Positions 1-9,044 of a stretch of DNA of 59,960 nucleotides are shown here, in pieces; the first letter of the stretch is position 1; each line of letters starts with the position of its first letter. The stretch spans positions 215,080 to 275,039 of the forward strand of contig NZ_HE978568.1 of NCBI RefSeq assembly GCF_000311825.1, read 5' to 3'. A program made the translations under genes and the position numbers. The stretch comes from Peptoniphilus grossensis ph5. GTDB lineage: Bacteria > Bacillota > Clostridia > Tissierellales > Peptoniphilaceae. Under the pieces are notes generated by a model. The model saw nothing but the letters and a program-made list of their open reading frames with translations. It made no database searches and had not been told where the DNA came from.

Positions 1-79
1 GGTTTTTTTGTGAATTTAAATTTTTGTGATTTTTTAATTTTTTCATGAAAAGTTTGGAAGATAAAATTAAAATTCTCTC

Positions 80-248
80 GTTTTTTGATTTTTCTCTTTG
101 AAAGTTTCATAATAAAATCAAAATTTTGCCTTTTTTTGATTTTATTTGTTAGAAGACACAAAATAAAATCAAAATTTGCTGTTTTTTTGATTTTATTTTG
201 TTATAATTGATTGAAATAAAGGAAATTTAATATTTTTTTGATTTTATT
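80..248. repeat. 51-bp tandem repeat upstream of fic
   Basis: A T-run followed by GATTTTAT recurs with its G at positions 87, 138, 189 and 240, an exact 51-bp period over four units. The middle units also carry AATAAAATCAAAA, which can pair with the following TTTTTGATTTTATT, giving hairpins at about 111-146 and 161-197. The last unit abuts the GGAGG of the fic gene. It could be an operator array or simply a replication-slippage repeat; the function is not visible. Confidence 0.8.
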
Positions 249-257
249 GGAGGATTT

Positions 258-1490
258 ATGGATTATTTATACACTTTATACTACAAGAATAAAAATGAAT
301 ATGAAAAAATTTATAAATCGAGAATAGATTTTAGTGAGACTTTAAAAACTAATTTATCTATAAAACCTTATAGGGAAAATTTGTCCTTTCAGCTTTATTA
401 TGTCTTCAATAGAGAAACTTCAAATCTAATAGACATGGTAAATCAAAACAATAATATTTTGGAAAAATTAAATGATGAACTTCCAATAATTGCTAAAAGT
501 GCAAATTTATTGGAAATTATTTCTAGTGAATTAAAAAGCTCTAATGATCTTGAAGGCGTAAAATCTGAGAAAAAAGAAATAATCGAAACTACAAGAAATA
601 TTTTAAATTCAAAGGACCCTAAAAAATTAAGACTCACTAGCATGATTAAATCCTATCTCTTACTTTTAAATGATAATTCTTTGAAAGTTCCATCAGATTT
701 AAAGGATGTTCGGAAAATTTATGACGAGATAACTAAGGGAGAAATTGAAAAAAAAGACCAACCTGATGGGAAATTTTTTAGACTGGATCCAGTATATGTT
801 CAAAAGAAAAATTCTGTAAATGGTGAGATAATACATCAAGGGATTTCAGGAGAAAACAAAATAGAAGAATCAATGTCAAATCTTCTAAATTTTCTTTTAA
901 ATACCGATTTAGATTTACTCATAAGAGTTGCTATCGCTCACTATTATTTTGGATACATTCATCCCTTTTACGATGGCAATGGACGTGTAAATAGATTTAT
1001 TTCAAGCATCTTTCTTAGGAGCAAGTATTCTTATTTAACTTCCATGTCTCTTGCTCGTGGATGCTGGATTAACAAAATTTCCTATTACAAAAGCTTTGAT
1101 ATAACTAATTCAAAAATAAATAAGGGCGAAGTAAATTACTTTGTAGACGAATTTTTAAAAATTTTAATAGCTGGTCAAGAGGATATTATCTTTAATTTGA
1201 CTAATAAAATAGAAAATTTAAAGCTTGCTAGAAAGTGCATTGAAGCTAAAAGTTCAAATTTGAACACCGAACTAAAAAAATCTATCCTATTTTTACTATG
1301 TCAAAATTATTATTTTGACAACAATAGCGGTCTCACACGAGATGACATATTTGAATATACTGAGGATTTTAAAAACAAAAACAAAAAAATTAGAGAATTA
1401 AAGGAACTTGAAAAAGATGGTTTCATAAAGGCTATAAAAGAAAGACCTTTAATTTATACTTTAGATAAAAATTTTATAGAAAATTTATAA
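258..1490 (+). CDS. Fic family protein (class II, probable AMP-transferase)
   Basis: This is a 410-residue Fic-domain protein. The core motif HPFYDGNGRVNR lies at residues 235-246 and matches the HxFx(D/E)GNGRxxR consensus with the catalytic His235. Family knowledge says Fic proteins usually transfer AMP from ATP to a protein hydroxyl. A sequence of the form SxxxEG at residues 95-100 sits in the N-terminal helical region and fits the class II autoinhibitory motif (S/T)xxxE(G/N). The C-terminal third resembles the winged-helix tail common in large soluble Fic proteins. GGAGG at 249-253 supports the start. No toxin-antitoxin partner is adjacent. The target is unknown. Confidence 0.88.
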   Translation: MDYLYTLYYKNKNEYEKIYKSRIDFSETLKTNLSIKPYRENLSFQLYYVFNRETSNLIDMVNQNNNILEKLNDELPIIAKSANLLEIISSELKSSNDLEGVKSEKKEIIETTRNILNSKDPKKLRLTSMIKSYLLLLNDNSLKVPSDLKDVRKIYDEITKGEIEKKDQPDGKFFRLDPVYVQKKNSVNGEIIHQGISGENKIEESMSNLLNFLLNTDLDLLIRVAIAHYYFGYIHPFYDGNGRVNRFISSIFLRSKYSYLTSMSLARGCWINKISYYKSFDITNSKINKGEVNYFVDEFLKILIAGQEDIIFNLTNKIENLKLARKCIEAKSSNLNTELKKSILFLLCQNYYFDNNSGLTRDDIFEYTEDFKNKNKKIRELKELEKDGFIKAIKERPLIYTLDKNFIENL

Positions 1491-1493
1491 AAT

Positions 1494-1519
1494 AAAGACT
1501 TGCTGTGCAGGTCTTTTTT
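1494..1519 (+). terminator. Rho-independent terminator after fic
   Basis: AAAGAC and GTCTTT arms, with an inner TGC/GCA pair, are followed by a T-run just after the fic stop codon. Confidence 0.8.
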
Positions 1520-1589
1520 ATTGAACTTAAGAAAGTCTCTGTCTTTCAATGAGATTCATTATTTGTTAAAATGTAGTTAGGAGGTCATT

Positions 1590-3480
1590 ATGCCAATACT
1601 TAGTTTAACGAATATTAAAAAATCCTACATAGACGAGGAAACTATTAGAGATGGAAATTTAATAGTGGAAGACCGCGACAAAATTGGCCTTATTGGAATT
1701 AACGGCAGTGGCAAGTCCACTCTTTTTAATATAATTACAGAAAATCTCTCCTACGATGCTGGGGAAATTTTTAGAAAAAAAGATTTAAAAATCGGCTACT
1801 TAGAGCAACAGCTAAATCTTCATCAAGAAGGCAGCATTTATGACAATTGCCTTTCTATTTTTTCTGATTTAATTGAGCTTGAGAAAAATTTGAGGGCCCA
1901 AGAGCATATTATTGCTGAAAATCCAGACAATTTGGAAGAGGAACTGAATAAGTATCAAAGGATGCAAGACGAGTTTCACAAGAGGGAGGGCTACTCCTTT
2001 CACTCAAGGATCAGGGGAACCTTAATTGGTCTTGGCTTCACAGAAGATGATTTTGACAAGGACATTAAAACCCTTTCTGGCGGGCAAAAGTCACGAGTGG
2101 CTCTTGCCATGCTCCTACTTGAAGATGCAGACCTGCTTCTCCTTGACGAGCCTACCAATCACTTGGACATTGATGCTATCTCTTGGCTGGAAAAGTATTT
2201 GAAAGATGTGGACAAGGCAATTATTATTATCAGCCACGATAGATATTTTTTAAATAATATTGTTTCAAAAATTGTCCTCCTGGAAAATGGGGAGACTAAA
2301 ACTTATGCTGGCAACTACGACAACTACATGAGACAGAGAAAAAAAGATTTTGAAGTCCTTAAGAGGCAGTATGAAGACCAGCAAAAGGAAATAAAGAGGC
2401 AGGAAGAAATTATAAAGAGATACATGAATCTTGGTCGCGACAGGTTTATCAAGCAGGGCAAGAGCAGGAAGAAGATGCTGGACAAGATGCAAAAAATTGA
2501 AATGCCTGCGTCTAATAAAAAGACAAATCTTTCCTTTGCAACCAATAAAACTTCAGGCAGAGATGTCTTGGAGATAAAGGACCTTTCAAAATCCTTTGGC
2601 GACCACTTAGTTTTTCACGACTTAAATGCCTTTGTCTACAAGCAGGATAAAATCGGCTTAATTGGCCCCAATGGCGTTGGCAAGTCCACCCTCTTTAAAA
2701 TTATTGCAGGAGAGCTTAGTCCAAGCTCTGGCGAGGTTAAAATTGGGTCTAATGTGGACATAGCCTTCTTCTACCAAGAGCTTGACAACTTAAATTTAAA
2801 TAAGACTGTCATGGACGAGATCTGGGACGAATTTCCAAAGCTTGAACATTTTCAAATCAGAAAATATTTGGCAGAGTTCCTCTTTGTGGGCGACGACATT
2901 TTTTAAAACTGTAGATGAACTTTCAGGCGGCGAGCGTGGAAGACTATCCCTTCTAAAAATTATGTTAAAGGGTGCAAACTTCCTTGTCCTTGACGAGCCA
3001 ACTAACCACTTGGACATTGACTCAAAGGAAATCCTTGAAGACGCCCTCTTAAAATATGAGGGCACCGTTCTTTCCATTTCCCACGATAGATATTTTTTAA
3101 ACAAGACTGTGGACAAAATTTTTGAAATGAAGGAAGATAGCATAAATGTCTTCTTGGGCAATTACGATTATTACCTAGAAAAGACCACTGAAACTGAAAG
3201 CCTTAATGATGACTACAAGTCCAAGACAGAAATTGCCAAAGAAAAGCGTGAAGAGAGAGAAGTCCGCAAAAAAAATAGAGCCCTTCGCAAAGAAAAAGAA
3301 AAGCTTGAAAAAGAAATTGCGGACATGGAAGAAAAGTTATCCACAATCGATGACAAACTGCAAGACCAAGAGACTTACAGCGATTATCAACTAGCAAATG
3401 ATTTATCAATAGAGCGTCAAAGCCTTGCAAACACTTTAGAAGACCTCTATGAAGCTTGGATGGAATTGGAAGAGAATTAA
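1590..3480 (+). pseudogene. ABC-F family ATPase, split by a one-base frameshift
   Basis: This encodes a duplicated ABC ATPase without membrane segments, i.e. an ABC-F translation factor of the YdiF type. The first half (from 1590) has Walker A GINGSGKST, signature LSGGQKSR and DEPTNHLD. The second half has Walker A GPNGVGKST, signature LSGGERGRL, a second DEPTNHLD, and a charged coiled-coil C-terminal extension. The reading frame stops at 2906 and resumes in the +1 frame. The junction is the T6 run at 2899-2904; with five T residues the protein reads through as ...GDDIFKTVDELSGGE. The full product would be about 630 residues, normal for the family. Either the gene is inactivated or this is a homopolymer error. 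GGAGG precedes the start. Confidence 0.9.
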
Positions 3481-3496
3481 AAGATTTCAAAAATTT

Positions 3497-3724
3497 TTTT
3501 CCACAGGACTTTTTGCGATGACTACTTTATCCCCAATCTTATGCACATTATCCACAGGTTAATAAACACCTGTCTTGAAAAATAGTGCACAATTCATGCA
3601 CATTTTGAAAAAATTATCATTAAACATAAAAAATGTCTATATTTTCCAATTATTAACTGGATTTTTACAAAAAATATACAATCTTATCCACAATTTGCCA
3701 AAAGTTATCAACTTTTGTGTATAA
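3497..3724. other. Cluster of DnaA boxes in a convergent intergenic region
   Basis: Four perfect matches to TTATNCACA are present: 3539-3547 and 3548-3556 directly abutting (plus strand), 3684-3692 (plus) and 3716-3724 (minus strand). Near matches lie at 3497-3505 (TTTTCCACA) and 3527-3535 (TTATCCCCA). A very AT-rich stretch (about 3605-3680) separates the two groups. The region lies between the convergent ABC-F and racemase genes. It has the ingredients of a DnaA-binding locus, either an origin-like or a titration site, but dnaA and dnaN are not adjacent. Confidence 0.6.
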
Positions 3725-3728
3725 AATC

Positions 3729-3757
3729 AAAAAGAGCTGCCTAAAAACAGCTCTTTT
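3729..3757. terminator. Bidirectional terminator hairpin
   Basis: AAAAGAGCTG and CAGCTCTTTT form a perfect stem with A/T runs on both sides, between the convergent ABC-F and racemase genes. Confidence 0.8.
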
Positions 3758-3760
3758 ATC

Positions 3761-4408
3761 TTATTTATTATTTAATCTTTTTATCATGTCCTCTGCAGGG
3801 TCTAAAATTTCAATTTCTGTAAGTTTTTCAAATTCTTCCTTCATGTAAGGAAAGTGAGTGCAGCCTAAAATTATGGCTCTAGGCCTTCTTTCCATCTTGT
3901 TAAAAAAGTTAAAGAGCTCTCTTAGTCCAAGCTTATAGACAATTTCTTCAGGGGAAGTTTTCTTTTCGATTTCTTCTACTAGGGCAAGGATCCCTATTGC
4001 AATTGTGTTTCTAAAAGTTTTTTCTGACAAAATTTTATCTATGCCATGGGCTGATTTTGAATTTGCTGAGAGGATTACTATGTCTTCATAGGAAGAGTCA
4101 AGATTTCTATAAAAGTCCAAGGGAGTAATGATTTCGATGTCCTGACGGTGGGTTAAGCCCTCCACATCTATAGAAGCAGAAAGGGAATTGCAGTAGATAA
4201 AAATTTTTTCAGCTCCCTCTTTTTTTGCCTCCCTTATTTTTTCTTCAACAATATTTGTAAGCTCTTCCCTTGAATAATATTGAAGGGCGGATTGGTCCTT
4301 TGGGTTCTTGGAAATTGGGAAGCTCAGTGGCTCAAATCCCTTTTTCTTTAAAAGGTCCACTCCCATTTTTGTGTCCACATAAGTTCCTGCGAATACTCCT
4401 ACTTTCAT
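3761..4408 (-). CDS. Aspartate/glutamate racemase family protein
   Basis: This 215-residue protein belongs to the cofactor-independent Asp/Glu racemase superfamily. The two catalytic cysteines are visible: Cys73 in YCNSLSAS and Cys183 in LGCTHFPY, the latter matching the LGCTHYP motif of glutamate racemase. Family members interconvert L- and D-amino acids. MurI is normally about 260 residues and starts with a GxGxxGL-type loop; this protein is shorter and the N-terminal loop differs, so it may be an aspartate racemase or a diverged MurI. Its start codon overlaps the end of the upstream lipid-kinase gene by 4 bases (ATGA), so the two are translationally coupled. Confidence 0.75.
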   Translation of the reverse strand: MKVGVFAGTYVDTKMGVDLLKKKGFEPLSFPISKNPKDQSALQYYSREELTNIVEEKIREAKKEGAEKIFIYCNSLSASIDVEGLTHRQDIEIITPLDFYRNLDSSYEDIVILSANSKSAHGIDKILSEKTFRNTIAIGILALVEEIEKKTSPEEIVYKLGLRELFNFFNKMERRPRAIILGCTHFPYMKEEFEKLTEIEILDPAEDMIKRLNNK

Positions 4409-5292
4409 TTTTTCACTCCTTTAAAATAAATCCATTTTAATTTTTTCTCCAAAATTCTGTATTTAATTTCTTTTGCAGAATAAATTTCTCCGTCAATGTT
4501 ATATAAAAATTCTCTCTCTGATGAAATTTTCCCTGACCTAGTTAAAATTTCTCTCACGCCACTTTTCCCAAGGTGGTCTCCCCTCCTGTAGGAAGTAAAT
4601 AAGCTTGCTATCCTAAGGGGACTCATCTTCTCTGCCAAAATTAAATTTAAAAGCCCATCGTCAATTTTTGCCCTTGGGGCAGGCTTAAAACCATTGCCAT
4701 AGTAGGACCCGTTGCAGAGGGCAGAAATTAAAAAAGAGCCAGATAAATTTACTTCTTCATTTTTTTCGTCAAGACAGGAAATTTTTAAGTCTACATTTTC
4801 CAAATTCATTACAGATTTTACTACGCCATAAAAATATCCCAGCCTGCCTCCAAGCTTTTTTCTCTTCATTATGTCATAGGCATACTTCAAAACATTGGTG
4901 TCAAAGCCAAGACTTGTGACATTGATGCAGGTTTTTCCGTTAACTTCAATTAAATCAATGGGGGCAATTTCATAATCAAAAATATTTTCTAACTTAAAAT
5001 TATGGTAAGAAAAATTTTTGGAAAAGTCGTTGCCTGTGCCTCCGGGTATGAGTCCAAGAGCAGTTTCACTTCCGCAAAGGACAGAGGCAACTTCAGATAG
5101 GGCGCCGTCGCCACCTTTTATGTATAAAATTTCGCCGCCCCTGTCCCTAAAGTCCTGGGCAAATTTCACTGTGTCTCCGGCTTTCTCTGTGATTTTTATT
5201 TCATCTTCATCAAAATATTTTAAAAGTTCTCTTGCAAGGGTCTCGTCATAGGACCTGCCAGACTTAGAACTTATTATAAAAAGCTTTTTCAT
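4405..5292 (-). CDS. Diacylglycerol/lipid kinase (YegS/DgkB family)
   Basis: This is a cytosolic lipid kinase of the DAGK-catalytic family. The nucleotide-binding motif is KGGDGALSEV near residue 60, followed by GGTGNDFSKN about 20 residues later, both diagnostic. Family members phosphorylate diacylglycerol or related lipids in membrane phospholipid recycling. The ATG at 5292 was chosen over an upstream GTG (5301) because the latter has no ribosome-binding site; neither start is strongly supported. It is the first gene of a two-gene unit with the racemase and is divergent from the metallopeptidase gene. Confidence 0.82.
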   Translation of the reverse strand: MKKLFIISSKSGRSYDETLARELLKYFDEDEIKITEKAGDTVKFAQDFRDRGGEILYIKGGDGALSEVASVLCGSETALGLIPGGTGNDFSKNFSYHNFKLENIFDYEIAPIDLIEVNGKTCINVTSLGFDTNVLKYAYDIMKRKKLGGRLGYFYGVVKSVMNLENVDLKISCLDEKNEEVNLSGSFLISALCNGSYYGNGFKPAPRAKIDDGLLNLILAEKMSPLRIASLFTSYRRGDHLGKSGVREILTRSGKISSEREFLYNIDGEIYSAKEIKYRILEKKLKWIYFKGVKK

Positions 5293-5387
5293 ATTCACCA
5301 CTTATAATAATTATATTATATGGTAAAAATTATTCCAATAGAGTTCTTTCATGGCTTTTGGGGTAAAAGAAAAAAAGGAGGGATCTT

Positions 5388-6224
5388 ATGAAATGGAGAG
5401 GACGAAGACAAAGTTCAAATGTATCAAGAAGTAGAGGCGGCGGAGTAGCCCTTGGTGGCGGTGGACTTCTAGTGGCACTAATAGTTTTTTTACTAACGGG
5501 AAATCCAATGGACGCAATTCGCTCTGGCTTTGGTGGCACAGCACCTACGAGTACACAAAATTATGAACTTTCACAAAAGGAGCAAGATTTATACGATTAT
5601 TCAGCTGTAGTTCTTGCAGATACAGAGGACGCTTGGCATGAAATATTAAAAAATGAAGGCGTAAATTATAGGGAGCCTCAGCTAAAGATCTTTAAGGGTC
5701 AAGTAAAGTCTGGCTGCGGCCTTGCCAGTGCAGGCATGGGACCTTTTTATTGCTCAAGAGATGAGGCAATATACATGGACCTCTCCTTTTACGATTCACT
5801 CATAAAAGACTTTGGTGCAGATGAGGGCGACTTTATCTTGTCCTATGTAATTAGCCACGAGGTTGGTCACCATGTCCAAGAGGTGACGGGAATTATGGAC
5901 CAGTACCAAGAGCTTATGGGAAAACTTTCTGAAGAGGAGAGAAATGCGCTTACAGTTAGACTAGAACTGCAAGCAGACTATCTTGCAGGTGTTGTAGCGA
6001 GATATCAAGAGGACAAGGGCTATCTGGATCCAGGAGACATTGACGAGGCAATATCAGCTGCCTGGTCCATTGGTGACGACACCTTGCAGAAAAAAGCTCA
6101 GGGCTATGTGAGACCAGAGTCCTTCACTCATGGCTCCAGCGAAGAGAGAACTCGCTGGTACAAAAAGGGCTACGAGACAGGCGACCTTTCAGCCTGGGAT
6201 ACTTTTTCTGCGAAAAATTTATAA
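5388..6224 (+). CDS. Neutral zinc metallopeptidase, membrane-anchored (YpfJ family)
   Basis: The 278-residue protein has a basic N-terminus (residues 1-16), a Gly-rich stretch and one hydrophobic segment (about 24-37), then a long extracytoplasmic domain. HEVGHH at residues 157-162 matches the zinc-protease HExxH motif of the YpfJ/neutral zinc metallopeptidase family. A further acidic segment (LQADYLAG) lies about 45 residues later and probably supplies the third ligand. The substrate is unknown in this family. AGGAGGG lies 7 bases before the ATG. Confidence 0.85.
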   Translation: MKWRGRRQSSNVSRSRGGGVALGGGGLLVALIVFLLTGNPMDAIRSGFGGTAPTSTQNYELSQKEQDLYDYSAVVLADTEDAWHEILKNEGVNYREPQLKIFKGQVKSGCGLASAGMGPFYCSRDEAIYMDLSFYDSLIKDFGADEGDFILSYVISHEVGHHVQEVTGIMDQYQELMGKLSEEERNALTVRLELQADYLAGVVARYQEDKGYLDPGDIDEAISAAWSIGDDTLQKKAQGYVRPESFTHGSSEERTRWYKKGYETGDLSAWDTFSAKNL

Positions 6225-6767
6225 AATTTAAGAAGGCAAAAAGGTTTATTATGTGACATACCTCAAATACCCTTATTTCGCTCCAAACATCCTTCTTTTT
6301 AATTTTGATTTTAAATTAATGGAATATTTTTATGTGTTTCATGCTAAAACCTCATCACGCTCCTGCTTGTGAGCTCTGGATGGAATATAATGTTACCGTT
6401 TATATAAAAAGATCCCAGGGGTTAATCCAGGATCTTAACATTTCTATATTTTGATTTTAAAAGCAGTTTATTAAATTTTTTCTCTTTTTTGTTATTACAA
6501 ATACAACTTTATTTATAATTAGCAGAATTTTATCATATATAATCGGCCTTTTATTTCTTCCATTTCAACTGATTAAAAATTGCTATACTTATTCAAGGTT
6601 CAATGCTTTGAACAAACTTAAATAAATATTCTTATAACAAAACTCGAATATTATTTAAAAGGTAATTTAATCATTGGATATACATTAACATTCAGGAACT
6701 TTTACCTTTTCGCGTTCGTAATCACCAATTTTATATTGTCCTAAATTTAAAAATATTCATCATATTT
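6225..6767. other. Gene-poor gap holding the BMC operon 3' end
   Basis: I find no convincing coding frame with a ribosome-binding site in this 540-base stretch. It contains the downstream terminator of the minus-strand BMC operon (6403-6437). Bases 6440-6767 would be a long 3' untranslated region of that operon, or hold an unrecognisable remnant. Confidence 0.5.
6403..6437 (-). terminator. Probable terminator of the BMC operon
   Basis: Read on the minus strand, AAGATCC pairs with GGATCTT, with extra pairing inside, and is followed by TTTTTATA. It is the first terminator-like structure below the SDR stop codon. Confidence 0.6.
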
Positions 6768-7538
6768 TCAATGAATACAAAAAGCTGACTCAGGTAGAGT
6801 TTGACCTCCGTCGACAACTATACTTTGGCCTGTTATATATTTAGCCTCATCTGAAGCTAAAAATATAGTAGCATAAGCAATATCTTCAGGATCTCCGAGT
6901 TTATTGAATGGAATTATTGACTCTTGATTCTTTATATATTCTGCTCCTAACACATCTCTCATTCCAGGAGTTAAAATATTTCCTGGCTCTACGGCATTTA
7001 TATTTATTCCCAATGTGGAGAATTCTAAAGCCGCCGTTCTGATAAAACCATTCACTCCACTCTTGGCGGCACTATAATGAGCCAATCCAGGGTTTCCAAC
7101 TCTATTTCCTGTTATAGAAGAAATAACAACAATCTTGCCACCTCTATTAAGATAATTTAAAGACACTTTTGTGTTTATAAAGATACCGTTTAAATTAATA
7201 TCTATAATTTCTTTCCAATCATCTAAATTCATATCATTTATTCTTATTTCTGGAAAATAACCTGCGTTTAATACAACAATATCTATTTGCCCTAAGAACT
7301 TATAAGTAAGTTCAAACAAATTTTCAGTTTGAGTAACATTGGTAACATCAGCTTTAATAAATTTAACTTTGCCATTATAATTATTTAAGCTTTTTTCTGC
7401 ATCAATACCTCTTTTTTCATCTCTACCAGAAAAAACTACATTAGCTCCATTTTCGGCAAACACTTTAACAATAGAATAACCTATCCCCTTGCTTCCACCT
7501 GTTACAATTACATTTTTATTTTTTACAGAAAAAGGCAT
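6768..7538 (-). CDS. Short-chain dehydrogenase/reductase (SDR)
   Basis: This is a classical SDR oxidoreductase of about 256 residues. The NAD(P)-binding motif TGGSKGIG is near the N-terminus, the catalytic YxxxK appears as YSAAK, and the end VDGGQTLPES resembles the UcpA-like branch. The ATG at 7538 has AAAGGAGG seven bases upstream and is preferred over the start at 7565, which would overlap the upstream aldehyde dehydrogenase gene. It is the last gene of the BMC operon, directly after an NAD-dependent aldehyde dehydrogenase. The pair may process a precursor or side product of the compartment substrate; the substrate cannot be read from sequence. Confidence 0.85.
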   Translation of the reverse strand: MPFSVKNKNVIVTGGSKGIGYSIVKVFAENGANVVFSGRDEKRGIDAEKSLNNYNGKVKFIKADVTNVTQTENLFELTYKFLGQIDIVVLNAGYFPEIRINDMNLDDWKEIIDINLNGIFINTKVSLNYLNRGGKIVVISSITGNRVGNPGLAHYSAAKSGVNGFIRTAALEFSTLGININAVEPGNILTPGMRDVLGAEYIKNQESIIPFNKLGDPEDIAYATIFLASDEAKYITGQSIVVDGGQTLPESAFCIH

Positions 7539-7552
7539 TATATACCTCCTTT

Positions 7553-9022
7553 TTATAAATACCAATTTGTTGGATTCTCATTAAGATTTAAAAGAATGTT
7601 TTTTTCTTGAGAATACTCTAAAATTGTTCTTTTATGCATCTCTTTTCCAATACCTGACTCTTTATAACCGCCAAACATAGCTCCAGCTGGAAATTGATTA
7701 TATGTATTAATCCACATTCTACCTGTTTTTATATTGGATACTACATTAAAAGCCTTATTAATATCCTTGGTAAAAACTCCTCCTGCAAGTCCATAGTTAG
7801 AGTCATTAGCCATTCTTATTACATCTTTTTCATTATCAAAAGGTATAACTACAGCCACTGGGCCAAATATTTCCGTTTGAGAAATTTCCATATTATTATC
7901 AGCTTCAATTAATGTGGGTTCTAAAAAATTTCCATTTTTTAAGATTCCTGTTGAAATTTTTTTTCCTCCCGTTAATAATTTGGCTCCACTATTTAAAGAT
8001 TTATTTATTGTTTCAAGCACTTCGTCTAAGTGTTTACTTGAAATAAGCGAACCCATTTCTGTTTTATAATCCAGAGGATCACCTACATTTGTACGCTTAA
8101 ATACATCAATAAGTTTTTGAACAAATAAATCATAGAAATCTTTTTGTATAAATATCCTAGAGCCAGCAGCGCAAGTTTGCCCTTGGTTTAATAAAATTCC
8201 TAATTTAGCTCCCTCAGTAGCTAAATCTACATTGCAATCAGAAAAGAATATATTAGCACTTTTTCCACCTAATTCTAATGATGCTGGAATTATTTTACTA
8301 GCAGCTGAAACATACAAGTCTCTACCAATGCTAGTTGATCCTGTAAATGAAATCTTATCTATATCATCATTTTCTTTTAAATAATTTCCACATTTTCCGC
8401 CTGATCCAGTAACAACATTTATAACACCCTTAGGTACTAAATCTTTAATTAAATCCATCAATAATATAATTGAAACGGGGGTACTGCTTGAAGGTTTTAA
8501 TACTATTGTATTGCCCGCCGCTATAGCTGGAGCAATTTTCCAAATTGCTATAAGTAATGGAAAATTCCATGGAATTATTTCTGCCACAACACCATATGGC
8601 TCATACAAGTTTATACTTAATAAGTTTTTATCAACAAAACTAGAACCGCCTTCTAGTGTCCTAATAGCTGAAGCAAAGTATTTTAAATGTGATATTGCCT
8701 TAATTATATCAATATTTAATGTTTCTCTTATAGGCTTTCCTGTATCTATAGTTTCTGTATAAGCGAATAATTCTTTATTATTTTCAATAATTAATGCTAT
8801 TTTATATAGTAATTCTGATCTATATTCTAACGTTGATTTTTCAAACTCTTCAAAAGCTTTTCTAGCAGAACTTACAGCATATTGAACATCTTCTTCAGTA
8901 GCTTCTGGAATTTTTGTAATTATCTCACCCGTAGCAGGATTATAAACATTCTTCCACTGACAATCTTTAGAATCAATAAATTCTCCATTTATAAACATTT
9001 TTAGATTAGTTTGTAAAATCAT
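7553..9022 (-). CDS. NAD(P)-dependent aldehyde dehydrogenase, non-acylating (betaine-aldehyde DH-like)
   Basis: The 489-residue protein is a standard aldehyde dehydrogenase that oxidises an aldehyde to its acid. Visible hallmarks are PWNFP, the glycine motif FTGSTSIG, the general base Glu in LELGGKSA (about residue 250) and the nucleophile Cys in NQGQTCAAG (about residue 284). It differs from the two CoA-acylating enzymes upstream in the operon. The ATG at 9022 is preceded by GGGAG at good distance, so the upstream start at 9037 is rejected. No encapsulation peptide is apparent, so it is probably cytosolic. Betaine-aldehyde specificity is only a family resemblance. Confidence 0.87.
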   Translation of the reverse strand: MILQTNLKMFINGEFIDSKDCQWKNVYNPATGEIITKIPEATEEDVQYAVSSARKAFEEFEKSTLEYRSELLYKIALIIENNKELFAYTETIDTGKPIRETLNIDIIKAISHLKYFASAIRTLEGGSSFVDKNLLSINLYEPYGVVAEIIPWNFPLLIAIWKIAPAIAAGNTIVLKPSSSTPVSIILLMDLIKDLVPKGVINVVTGSGGKCGNYLKENDDIDKISFTGSTSIGRDLYVSAASKIIPASLELGGKSANIFFSDCNVDLATEGAKLGILLNQGQTCAAGSRIFIQKDFYDLFVQKLIDVFKRTNVGDPLDYKTEMGSLISSKHLDEVLETINKSLNSGAKLLTGGKKISTGILKNGNFLEPTLIEADNNMEISQTEIFGPVAVVIPFDNEKDVIRMANDSNYGLAGGVFTKDINKAFNVVSNIKTGRMWINTYNQFPAGAMFGGYKESGIGKEMHKRTILEYSQEKNILLNLNENPTNWYL

Positions 9023-9044
9023 AACAACGTCTCCCATTATCTCA

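Noticed and set aside
61-250. CRISPR array
   Set aside because: The 51-bp units repeat throughout their length with drift and have no unique spacers between constant repeats; no cas genes are nearby.
2842-2910. Programmed ribosomal frameshifting in the ABC-F gene
   Set aside because: The T6A4 run looks slippery, but restoring the frame needs a +1 shift, and no known ABC-F gene uses this; a one-base insertion is the simpler reading.
3481-3760. Chromosomal replication origin
   Set aside because: DnaA boxes are present, but neighbouring genes are not dnaA, dnaN, rpmH or similar, and genes on both sides point toward the site, which is opposite to the usual bias. Kept only as a DnaA-box cluster.
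7694-7912. Plus-strand open frames inside BMC operon genes (here and e.g. 11,000; 12,300; 13,400)
   Set aside because: They lie wholly within well-supported minus-strand genes, lack ribosome-binding sites and have no recognisable product.
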